From: an uncultured Collinsella sp.
GTDB lineage: Bacteria > Actinomycetota > Coriobacteriia > Coriobacteriales > Coriobacteriaceae
NCBI GenBank assembly: GCA_958407465.1
Contig: CATYIV010000004.1
Coordinates: 26,563-90,562, forward strand
Direction: 5' to 3'
DNA length: 64,000 nt
Below are positions 55,343 through 64,000 of the stretch, in pieces. Position 1 is the first letter of the stretch; each line of letters begins with the position of its first letter. The translations under genes and the position numbers were made by a program. The notes below the pieces were generated by a model. The model did no database searches. It saw only the letters and a program-made list of their open reading frames with translations, and was not told the origin of the DNA.

Positions 55343-56752
55343 ATGAATTATTCGTCTATTGCACGCAACACTATGATTGCGTTTGCTGCACAGTTTATTT
55401 CTCTATCGGTCAGTGTTGTCATGTCGCTGCTCGTGCCGAAAATCGTTGGTGTTGCTGATTATGGATACTGGCAGCTGTTCATGTTTTATACGACCTATTC
55501 CGGCTTTTTTCACCTTGGCCTGAATGATGGTGTCTACTTGATTAACGGGGGTCTCTCTCGTGATGAAATCGATAAGAGCTCAATAAAATCCCAGTATATC
55601 TTCGGTGCTTGTTTCCAGGCAGTGATTTGCCTCGGCATCACTTTTGTTTCGCTGCCTCTTGTCGATGACGCAAATCGAGTATTTGTTATCGCGTCTTTTG
55701 CGCTTTACACCGTCGTCTATAACCTGACAAGTTATTTGGGCTTTGTCTTTCAGGCTATGAACGAAACTAAGCTATTTTCGTTTTCTACAATGCTAGACAG
55801 GCTGGTGTTTCTGGCTCCGCTCCTTGTTTTAATTGGATTTAAGGTTTCGGACTACCATCCCTATGTCTACGCGTATCTCGTTTCGAAGATTATTGCGCTC
55901 ATATATTGCTCTTGGATGGGCAGGGATATCCTATGTGCTAAATCAGTGTCTTTTGGCAACTCGCTTAAGGACGGTATCCGCAGTATCATCGTCGGCGTAA
56001 AGCTGATGATTGCGAACATCGCCGACACACTGATCCTCGGGGTATCTAGGTTTCTTATCGATCATTTTTGGGGTATCGTCGCCTTTGCAAAAATTTCGTT
56101 CTCCCTCTCTCTTGTCAATTTCTTTATCACTTTTGTCTCGCAGGCGAGCATGGTCTTATTTCCTGCTCTTAGGACAGGTTCTGATGAGGAGAGAGTTCGT
56201 TTTTACATTGGCATAAGAAATGCCATCGAACTCATTTTTCCTGCAATCTTTTTGTTCTATTTCCCTATGGTTTGGTTTTTGGGGGCGTGGCTTCCTCAAT
56301 ATGCCGAGAGTCTTAGATATTTTGCGCTCTTACTTCCGATATGCGTCTTCAATACGAAGATGAGCCTTTGCTGTACTACCTATTTCAAGGTTCTTCGTAA
56401 AGAACAGCTGCTCCTGAAGTTGAATATCGTTGCCGTTATTTGCAGCACCGTCTTTTCGGTATTCGGTGTTCTCGCTCTCGATTCACTCGATGCTGTCCTG
56501 TGTGGCGCTGTAATCTGCATTATCGGAAGGTCACTGTGGTCCGAACTATATTTAAATGAAAGGTTAAGTGCTCCGGGTTCGTCCAGGCCGTTTCAGGAGA
56601 TTTTGCTTACAGTTGCCTTCGTCTTATTTACCGAGCTCATGCCCGGTGGAGTGGCGGCACTCCTGTATTCGATAGTTTATATTGGCTATCTTTTACTTAA
56701 TCATTCTGAATTGAAAAACGTTGCCTCGCGTTTGAGCAGGCTTAAGCATTAG
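55343..56752 (+). CDS. Polysaccharide flippase, Wzx-like
   Basis: 469 residues with about twelve to fourteen membrane helices. N-terminal ARNTMIAFAAQFISLSVSVVMS and VPKIVGVADYGYWQLFMFY are typical of the MOP/Wzx exporters that move lipid-linked repeat units across the membrane. AT-rich like wzy. It closes the transferred core of the locus; the next gene returns to high GC. Confidence 0.85.
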   Translation: MNYSSIARNTMIAFAAQFISLSVSVVMSLLVPKIVGVADYGYWQLFMFYTTYSGFFHLGLNDGVYLINGGLSRDEIDKSSIKSQYIFGACFQAVICLGITFVSLPLVDDANRVFVIASFALYTVVYNLTSYLGFVFQAMNETKLFSFSTMLDRLVFLAPLLVLIGFKVSDYHPYVYAYLVSKIIALIYCSWMGRDILCAKSVSFGNSLKDGIRSIIVGVKLMIANIADTLILGVSRFLIDHFWGIVAFAKISFSLSLVNFFITFVSQASMVLFPALRTGSDEERVRFYIGIRNAIELIFPAIFLFYFPMVWFLGAWLPQYAESLRYFALLLPICVFNTKMSLCCTTYFKVLRKEQLLLKLNIVAVICSTVFSVFGVLALDSLDAVLCGAVICIIGRSLWSELYLNERLSAPGSSRPFQEILLTVAFVLFTELMPGGVAALLYSIVYIGYLLLNHSELKNVASRLSRLKH

Positions 56753-56783
56753 TAAATGTCATTCATCTAGATTGGATTAGGAT

Positions 56784-57683
56784 ATGAAAGGCATCATCCT
56801 CGCCGGCGGGTCCGGCACGCGCCTGTACCCGCTCACGCTCGTGACCTCCAAGCAGCTGCTGCCGGTCTACGACAAGCCCATGATCTACTACCCGCTGTCC
56901 ACCCTCATGCTGGCGGGCATCCGTGACATCCTGGTCATCTCCACGCCGACGGACCTGCCCAACTTCGAGCGCCTGCTCGGGGACGGCTCGCGCTACGGCG
57001 TGAACCTCTCCTACGCCGAGCAGCCGAGCCCCGACGGCCTGGCGCAGGCCTTCACCATCGGCGAGGAGTTCATCGGCGGCGAGCCCTGCGCGCTCGTGCT
57101 GGGCGACAACATCTTCTACGGCAACGGCCTGTCGCGCCACCTGACGCGCGCCGTCCAGAACGCCGAGTCGGGCCGCGCCACGGTCTTCGGCTACCACGTG
57201 GACGACCCCGAGCGCTTCGGCGTCGTGGAGTTCGACGGCGAGGGGAGGGCCGTCTCCATCGAGGAGAAGCCCGCCGAGCCCAAGAGCTCCTACGCCGTCA
57301 CCGGCCTGTACTTCTACCCGGGCGACGTGGCCGCCAAGGCCCACGAGGTCAAGCCGTCCGCGCGCGGCGAGCTGGAGATCACCACGCTCAACCAGATGTA
57401 CCTGGAGGAGGGGACGCTGTCCGTCGTCACCCTGGGCCGCGGCTACGCGTGGCTGGACACCGGCACCATGGAGTCACTCCACGAGGCCGCGGAGTTCGTC
57501 CGCGCCGTGGAGCACTCCCAGGACCTTCCCGTGTCCGTGCCCGAGGAGATCGCCTGGGAGAACGGTTGGATCACGACCGCCGGGCTGGAGGAGGCCGCCG
57601 AGGCCTACGGGAAGTCGGTCTACGGGCAGCACCTCAAGAAGGTCGCCGCCGGCGAGATCGTCAACAGCCCGCGCGAGTACTAG
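56784..57683 (+). CDS. rfbA: Glucose-1-phosphate thymidylyltransferase
   Basis: First step of dTDP-L-rhamnose synthesis. 299 residues. [32 protein letters not shown] is the nucleotide-binding start (positions 2-33), and [13 protein letters not shown] carries the metal-binding Asp; [15 protein letters not shown] is also typical. Very GC-rich, in sharp contrast to wzx. Followed 12 bases later by rfbB. Confidence 0.95.
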   Translation: MKGIILAGGSGTRLYPLTLVTSKQLLPVYDKPMIYYPLSTLMLAGIRDILVISTPTDLPNFERLLGDGSRYGVNLSYAEQPSPDGLAQAFTIGEEFIGGEPCALVLGDNIFYGNGLSRHLTRAVQNAESGRATVFGYHVDDPERFGVVEFDGEGRAVSIEEKPAEPKSSYAVTGLYFYPGDVAAKAHEVKPSARGELEITTLNQMYLEEGTLSVVTLGRGYAWLDTGTMESLHEAAEFVRAVEHSQDLPVSVPEEIAWENGWITTAGLEEAAEAYGKSVYGQHLKKVAAGEIVNSPREY

Positions 57684-58715
<1,032 letters not shown>

Positions 58716-58741
58716 GCCGAACCCCGGCATCCCGCACCGCG

Positions 58742-58800
58742 GGGCGCCCCGGGCGGACCGCAGGGCATGGGGATGGTCCTGCGGCCCGCCCGGGGCGCCC
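58742..58800 (+). other. Long GC-rich hairpin between rfbB and the rmlC-rmlD fusion gene
   Basis: Arms of 23 nt (58742-58764 and 58778-58800, each containing GGGCGCCCC or its complement) pair with one mismatch around 13 nt. No T-run follows. Within an operon such a stem may stabilise the upstream mRNA or reduce expression of the downstream gene. Confidence 0.75.
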
Positions 58801-58835
58801 GCAACCACCGTATAGTCGATAGGAGCTTTTCCCAC

Positions 58836-60290
58836 ATGGCAGACATCGCATTCGAGAAGGACCTCTCCGTCGCGGAGACCGGCATCGGGGGCCTGAAGGT
58901 CGTCGACCTGGCCGTCCACGGCGACTCGCGCGGCTGGTTCAAGGAGAACTGGCAGCGCGCCAAGATGACCGCCCTGGGCATCCCCGACCTCAGGGTCGTC
59001 CAGAACAACATCTCCTATAACGACAGCCGCGGCGTCACCCGCGGCATCCACGCCGAGCCCTGGGACAAGTTCATCTCCGTGGCCCGCGGCTCGGTCTTCG
59101 GCGCCTGGGTCGACCTGCGCGAGGGAAGCGAGACCTTCGGCAAGGTGTTCACGACCGTTCTGGATCCCAGCAAGGCCATCTACGTCCCGCGCGGCGTGGG
59201 CAACTCCTTCCAGGCCCTGGAGGACGGCACCGCCTACACCTACCTGGTGGACGCCCACTGGTCGCTGGAGCTCAAGAAGACGTACACGTTCGTGAACCTC
59301 GCCGACCCCGAGCTCGCCATCGAGTGGCCGATCCCGCTCGACGAGGCCACCGTCTCCGAGGCCGACCTCAACCACCCGATGCTCAGGGACGTCGTCCCCA
59401 TGGCGCCGAAGCGCACCCTCGTCACCGGCTGCAACGGCCAGCTGGGCCGCGCGGTGCGCGCGCTGGCGGAGGAGCGCGGCGTCGCCAAGGACTTCGACTT
59501 CTGCGACATCGACACCTTCGACATGTCCGACCCGGCGGCCTACGCGCAGTACGACTGGTCGCTCTACGGCGCCGTCATCAACTGCGGCGCCTACACGGCC
59601 GTGGATAAAGCAGAGACCCCCGAGGGACGAACCATCGCCTGGAAGGCCAACGCGACCGGCCCGGCCCTGCTCGCCCGCACCTGCGCCGAGCACGGGATTA
59701 CGCTCGTCCACGTGTCCTCCGACTACGTCTTCGACGGCACCGCCGAGGTGCACGACGAGGAGGAGCCCCTCAGCCCGCTGTCCGTCTACGGCCAGACCAA
59801 GGCCGCCGGCGACATCGCCGTGGCCGGCTGCCCGCGCCACTACATCATGCGCTCCAGCTGGGTCATCGGCGAGGGGCACAACTTCGTCAAGACCATGAAG
59901 GCGCTGTCCGACCGCGTAGCCGACCCCGAGGACGGGCTCACGCAGGTTACCGTCGTGGACGACCAGCTGGGCCGCCTGACCTTCACGCGCGACATGGCCG
60001 AGGCCATCTTCCACGTGCTGGGCACGCACGCCCCCTACGGAACCTACGACTGCACGGGCTCCGGCGCCGTGAAGTCCTGGGCGGACATCGCCCGCGCCGT
60101 CTTCGAGGCCGCCAACGGCAACGGGGAGAGGGTCGTTCCGGTCAGCACAGCCGACTACTATTCGAACGCCGCGGGCCCCATCGCACCGCGCCCGGCCCAC
60201 TCCGCGCTCGACCTGTCCAAGCTCGAGACCAGTGGCTTCCACATGCCCGACTGGGAGGAGGAGCTTAAGGGGTACATGTCCATGCTTTAA
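58836..60290 (+). CDS. Bifunctional dTDP-4-dehydrorhamnose 3,5-epimerase/reductase (RmlC-RmlD fusion)
   Basis: 484 residues. The first 190 or so are RmlC-like (RGIHAEPWDKFISVARGSV with the catalytic His; VPRGVGNSFQAL). From about residue 193 RmlD begins (RTLVTGCNGQLGRAVRAL, DYVFDG, YGQTKAAGD). It completes dTDP-L-rhamnose from the RmlB product. Such fusions are known in actinobacteria and other gut bacteria. The ATG at 58836 follows AGGAG. No break is seen between domains. Confidence 0.92.
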   Translation: MADIAFEKDLSVAETGIGGLKVVDLAVHGDSRGWFKENWQRAKMTALGIPDLRVVQNNISYNDSRGVTRGIHAEPWDKFISVARGSVFGAWVDLREGSETFGKVFTTVLDPSKAIYVPRGVGNSFQALEDGTAYTYLVDAHWSLELKKTYTFVNLADPELAIEWPIPLDEATVSEADLNHPMLRDVVPMAPKRTLVTGCNGQLGRAVRALAEERGVAKDFDFCDIDTFDMSDPAAYAQYDWSLYGAVINCGAYTAVDKAETPEGRTIAWKANATGPALLARTCAEHGITLVHVSSDYVFDGTAEVHDEEEPLSPLSVYGQTKAAGDIAVAGCPRHYIMRSSWVIGEGHNFVKTMKALSDRVADPEDGLTQVTVVDDQLGRLTFTRDMAEAIFHVLGTHAPYGTYDCTGSGAVKSWADIARAVFEAANGNGERVVPVSTADYYSNAAGPIAPRPAHSALDLSKLETSGFHMPDWEEELKGYMSML

Positions 60291-60323
60291 CATCCAGTTA
60301 TACGATCAGAATGAACCGATGGT

Positions 60324-60366
60324 GCATGAAGGGCTCGCTGATGGCAGAGCCCTTCATGCGTTATAT
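60324..60366 (+). terminator. Terminator after the polysaccharide locus
   Basis: GCATGAAGGGCTC (60324-60336) pairs perfectly with GAGCCCTTCATGC (60347-60359) around 10 nt, followed by GTTATAT. Confidence 0.75.
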
Positions 60367-60422
60367 TGCATGGTGTACTGCGCAGTAAAACTAATCTCTG
60401 TTATTAAATCGGACGGTATTGA

Positions 60423-61469
60423 ATGCTAAATCTTCTTTGGATCATTGGGAATGGATTTGATCGGAACCTTGGTCTCGCAACTGATTACCGTTCTTTTTTG
60501 AAGAATCGCTATTTTAAAGATGGCGTTCAGAACAAATATAGGGATGAGCTTGTAAAAAGAGTTGAGGGATTCAGCCCAGAACGAGCGTCTGAACTTTGGT
60601 GTGATTTGGAAAATCTTCTAGGCAGAGCATCAGCGTTTTATGAAGACGACGAAGAATTATTTCATGAGACGTTTGAGAATATTCAAGATGAGTTTTTAGA
60701 TTACGTATTTAGAGAGTCCAGCCGTATGCCTGTCGAGCTTCCTCAGGAGGCAGTTCAGGAATTTCGAGCATCAATTAGCAGCTTCTATACGAGACTCACT
60801 GCTGTTGACGTATTAAAAGGGCTCCCCGCTTTGATGTCGACTTCTGAAGACGTGACTGTGCACGTTCTGGTTTTAAACTATACGAATACCGTCAATCGTT
60901 TTTGGGATGAGATTGGGAAAGACCAGCCCTTTGGTAAGTTGATTGTCGGTACTACGCCTAAGTTCTTTTATCAAGGCACGCTTCTTCATCTTCATGGAGA
61001 AATCAATGATGAGGGCACTGCTACCAATATTATATTTGGCGTTTCAGATTCTGATCAGATTACATCTCCCGTTTATTCCTCTAAGGTGGATTTTCAAGAG
61101 CTTTGGGTTAAAGAAAAAAAGAACTACGGAATTTATGGCAATACGAAAACCGCTGAGATGAGTGAGCTGATAGCTAAAGCCGATAGCATTTGTATATATG
61201 GCTGCAGCTTGGGAGAAAGCGATGGTTACATTTGGCGACAAGTGGCTGATAGGTTGTCAGATTCGGCATGCAGGCTTTATATTTTCGACTATGGTTTACC
61301 CGATCGTTCTACGGTGGCTGCCAGGGCTTATCAGAAACGACGTCGTGATTTGGCCAGACGTTTCTATGAGGTTGCAAATGTGGCTGCAGAAGACGAGAAA
61401 TCGATATCAGATCGTTTTTCCCGGTTGAGTCAACTAAGGTCTTTAATTTCAATTCACTTGTTTAATTGA
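60423..61469 (+). CDS. AbiH-family abortive infection protein
   Basis: 348 residues. Family landmarks: LLWIIGNGFDRNLGL at the N-terminus, VLNYTNTVNRF in the middle, HLHGEIN, and IYGCSLGESDGYIW near residue 260. AbiH was described as a phage-resistance protein in Lactococcus; its mechanism is not well established. The gene is AT-rich, stands alone after the polysaccharide locus terminator and has only a weak ribosome site, consistent with recent acquisition. Confidence 0.85.
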   Translation: MLNLLWIIGNGFDRNLGLATDYRSFLKNRYFKDGVQNKYRDELVKRVEGFSPERASELWCDLENLLGRASAFYEDDEELFHETFENIQDEFLDYVFRESSRMPVELPQEAVQEFRASISSFYTRLTAVDVLKGLPALMSTSEDVTVHVLVLNYTNTVNRFWDEIGKDQPFGKLIVGTTPKFFYQGTLLHLHGEINDEGTATNIIFGVSDSDQITSPVYSSKVDFQELWVKEKKNYGIYGNTKTAEMSELIAKADSICIYGCSLGESDGYIWRQVADRLSDSACRLYIFDYGLPDRSTVAARAYQKRRRDLARRFYEVANVAAEDEKSISDRFSRLSQLRSLISIHLFN

Positions 61470-61609
61470 TTGGACTGCCTGTGTCTCGTATCGACGATTT
61501 CGGGTGGATGTTAGTTAAAGCTCTAGTGTTCGCACTTTGGTGATTCTAAACATAGGACTGTTCGGGCGTTCCAAACTGTAATGGTGTATTCGTTGGCGCA
61601 TTCAATTAA

Positions 61610-62916
61610 CTATCTGCTTTGAAAGGCATCTAGGTGCTGCTGAATGCGATCGGCATACTTCTCTGCCCATTCATCGGCCTTGCCAGTTCGTACAAAGTAA
61701 TTGTTAGACAGGTCGGTCGAGTGGTGGGCGTAGCCGTCTTTTTGGTAGTTAGCCATGTGGTCGGAGTGGGCGATTGCCATGAGCTCGTCGGCCAGGCCAA
61801 AGTACAGATGGCGCTGGTCCAGGTCCCCGTACCAGTTGTCGCTGGTGTCATCCCAGGTTGGGTCCATCTGGCACCATTTGCTGTCGATCTTTACGGCGTT
61901 CCAGGTGTGGCCGTTGCCGGTGATGCGGCCGTTGGCGATGCCCGCGGCGTCAAGGAGCTTGGAGTAGATGCGCTGGTAGCTCTCGCAGGTGCCTTGGTGG
62001 CGCGTGAGGCCGCTTTCGGCCGAGCACCAGTTGAGGCTGTGGTCGTACTCCAGCTGGTCGAGCGTCCAGTCGTGGAGCCAAAGCGCCATGTCGTATTCCG
62101 AGCGTTTGTCAGTTGCCTGCACTGGGCCACGGCGTTGTTGACGACCTGTGTGACGCTTGGGCGGGCGGCGTCGTTTACGGTCACCTCCGCCGTGGTGCGC
62201 AGGTAGTAGATCCCCTTGTCGTTTTGGGGGTCGTATCTGTCGTTGTCCATAAAGTAGAAGTAGATGCGGTACGTGCCCGATGCCGTGAAGTTAAAGGTAA
62301 AGTCGTGGCCCGCGGTGCCCAGGCTGTAGTAGCTGCCCCATGCCGGGCGCGACGGGTCGCAGACGCTTTCATGGCTGCCGCCGTCCCAGTAGGTGGGCAC
62401 GTCCATGCGCGCCTTGGCCTGGGACGAGCCGTTGGTTTGGGTTACGTGGAAGGTCGTCGCGGTGCCCGCCGGGGCGTCGTTCCACGAGACGGTGAAGGTG
62501 ACGCCGTTTTGGGTTGCCGTGGCGGAGTGGGCGTAGGTGGTTTGTGACGTGGTGGAGATTGCGGCGGGCGTGGGGTTGGTGCGGGCTCGGAGGGATGGGG
62601 TGGGGGCTGTGGTGGCCGCGCCGGTTGCGGCGGCGGTGCCGGGGGTGGCGGTGTCTGTGGTGTTGGCGTCCGCGGGGTCGGTCTGGCTGGTGCCGGTAGA
62701 TGTTGCGGTGCTGTCCTCTGCGGAATCTGCTGTCGCATTTGTGTTGGTGCCGTCTTCAGCCTTGTCTGTGCCGCTGCTCGTGGCGTCGGCTTGCGCCTGC
62801 TGCTCGGTGGTCTCTTGGGGCTGAATTGCCTCCGCGATGGCTGCCATGGGCATCGTCGCGCCGACCATGGACGTGCACGCGATCGCGCAGAGCAGGTAGT
62901 AAAGGGGTCGTTTCAT
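61610..62916 (-). pseudogene. Secreted transglutaminase-like protein, frameshifted
   Basis: The minus-strand gene starts at 62916 with a signal peptide (MKRPLYYLLCAIACTSMVGA), then an Ala/Thr-rich linker and a beta-rich domain up to about residue 265. At about 62119 the frame breaks by one base: AVAQC is followed in another frame by QATDKRSEYDMALWLHDW, which continues to the stop at 61610. The second part is a transglutaminase-like domain with its Cys in HQGTCESYQ, His in GNGHTWNAVKI and Asp in MDPTWDD. Adding one base near 62119 would restore a protein of about 435 residues. Either a real inactivating change or a sequencing error. Confidence 0.8.
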
Positions 62917-63099
62917 AGCGGAGCCTCTCGGTGAGCAGTCAATAGGGTCCGAAGGCAGCTCCAGGCCTGCACTCCGCACATATTTTATTGGGGATTATTT
63001 TACGGGAACCCCAGTCAACATCAGCGAACTTTCTGGGGGATGTTGGGGAGGGGAGGGATGGTTGGTTGCCCGGTGACGTTGTGAATCGCGTTGGGTTGA

Positions 63100-63771
63100 C
63101 TATGCCTGATGCGGCAAATCCAGCATAAGGCCGTCTCGCGCTTCTTCGAGACTCGCCACCGAGACCTTCCAGGAAAAGTCCGCAAGGCTGCTGCCTAGGT
63201 CAAGTTCTGCGTGGTCGTATTTTTCAATTTTGCAGCCTAGGTGATTCTCGTCTGGTAAAAGGCGACATTCGACCGGTCGCGACCCGATGATTCGATACTC
63301 CTTCTGATATGCGTACTTGGGTGTTTTGATAACGAGATTGTGCGGGATGCCCTCAAAGATCTCGCGTATCAGTTTTGGCCCGGGAACGCCGTAGGAGATG
63401 GGACCGTGGGCGTAGATGCTTCCGTCGTCGGTGGTGTGTCTGTCGGCGAGGCGCGCGAAGCTGTCGTACTGCACAATGCCGATCCATCCGTCCTCGCATC
63501 CGAACTCCTGGATCATGCGTTTCGGGATTTTCACGGCGTTGTCGACGATATCGTTCTCGCGGACCGTATACATGCAGTAGATGGGCAGGGAAGTATATCT
63601 GTAGAGGCGCACCCCGGGAGCCATGGAAGCTTCGAGCGGATCGCCCTGTTCGCCAGGCAGGCCATGATAGTAGCCGGCCGCGTTCATGTAGAGGCGACCG
63701 TTTATTAGGTCGTCGATGTATGCTTCCTTGGGTGCAAACTTGAGTAGGTATGCGATGCCGTCTTTGAGCAT
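63100..63771 (-). CDS. Conserved hypothetical protein
   Basis: 223 residues, not recognised. It starts LKDGIAYLLKFAPKEAYID and has GRLYMNAAGYYHGLPGEQGDPLEAS, a style seen in uncharacterised gut bacterial and phage proteins. No signal peptide or membrane helix. Acidic, with several Tyr and His; the C-terminus LMLDLPHQA. AAAGGAT lies at good distance before the ATG on the minus strand. Neighbouring a phage-defence gene gives no more than a hint. Confidence 0.7.
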   Translation of the reverse strand: MLKDGIAYLLKFAPKEAYIDDLINGRLYMNAAGYYHGLPGEQGDPLEASMAPGVRLYRYTSLPIYCMYTVRENDIVDNAVKIPKRMIQEFGCEDGWIGIVQYDSFARLADRHTTDDGSIYAHGPISYGVPGPKLIREIFEGIPHNLVIKTPKYAYQKEYRIIGSRPVECRLLPDENHLGCKIEKYDHAELDLGSSLADFSWKVSVASLEEARDGLMLDLPHQA

Positions 63772-64000
63772 AGAAGATCCTTTCTTGGGTGGAGGTGCCC
63801 TGGGTCGCTTTGTGCGCCCGGGTTGTTTGCCGCCAAGGTAAGGCCGACTGGTGGGATCTTCGTGCGGGAGTGGTGCGGGTCGCTGGTGTTGCCCGGGGGC
63901 TGTGATCGCCCTCGGCGTCTGGGGTGCATGTCTGTGGAGCGTTCCGGGGGGTGTTCCTATAGTTTTGTCAACTGGGAAATGCTCTTCGTGCGACCGAATC
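63772..64000. other. Right end, no gene seen
   Basis: No supportable gene. On the minus strand TTGACA (63966-63971) could be a -35 box for the hypothetical gene, but no matching -10 is evident. Confidence 0.4.

Overview
The window looks like chromosome of a high-GC anaerobic gut actinobacterium of the class Coriobacteriia, most probably Collinsella. The evidence is the GC-rich coding sequence, the formate hydrogenlyase and selenocysteine genes, short intergenic palindromes of several families, and a full housekeeping set (tig, clpP, clpX, valS, folC, thrS). The species is an inference; there is no rRNA here.

Region 1 (1-16 kb): the start of a RelB/DinJ-type antitoxin runs off the left edge. 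A long plus-strand operon follows for a formate hydrogenlyase of the Hyf (FHL-2, group 4a [NiFe]) type: hydN-like protein, selenocysteine formate dehydrogenase fdhF (in-frame UGA at 1527 with a SECIS hairpin), a second ferredoxin-like protein, hyfB-C-D-E-F-G-H-I, a hycH/hyfJ homologue, the maturation protease hycI and the formate channel focA. Together they take up or export formate, oxidise it to CO2 and pass the electrons to protons in a membrane-anchored, possibly ion-pumping complex.

Region 2 (16-24.8 kb): a bis-MGD molybdoenzyme, selA, selB, tRNA-Sec, mobA and a Se/S-carrier-like DUF3343 protein sit together, so the machinery that FdhF needs (selenium decoding and molybdenum cofactor) lies next to it. 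gdhA follows.

Region 3 (25-47 kb): a two-gene xanthine-dehydrogenase-like molybdenum hydroxylase, tRNA-Leu, tig, clpP-clpX, valS, folC, a minus-strand Xaa-Pro peptidase, an IS110-family element, a minus-strand three-gene GlpA-like/FAD oxidoreductase/DUF1667 operon, a zinc-ribbon membrane protein and thrS. valS is bracketed by two related foldback elements, one a 95-bp perfect inverted copy of its own 3' end. An array of nine 15-nt repeats in strictly alternating orientation, about 40 bp apart, lies at 43.83-44.17 kb.

Region 4 (46.7-60.3 kb): an exopolysaccharide/capsule locus. It starts with a promoter segment flanked by a 15-bp perfect inverted repeat (candidate invertible promoter) and a NusG-like (LoaP/UpxY-like) antiterminator, then a priming sugar transferase, glycosyltransferases, a pyruvyl transferase, an F420-dehydrogenase-beta-like iron-sulphur protein, Wzy, Wzx and dTDP-rhamnose genes rmlA, rmlB and fused rmlC-rmlD. 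The middle genes are clearly more AT-rich than the rest.

Region 5 (60.4-64 kb): an AbiH-like phage defence gene, a frameshifted secreted transglutaminase gene and a conserved hypothetical gene. At least four copies of a palindromic repeat (outer arm AGTTGCGGTGRAATA) are scattered between genes.
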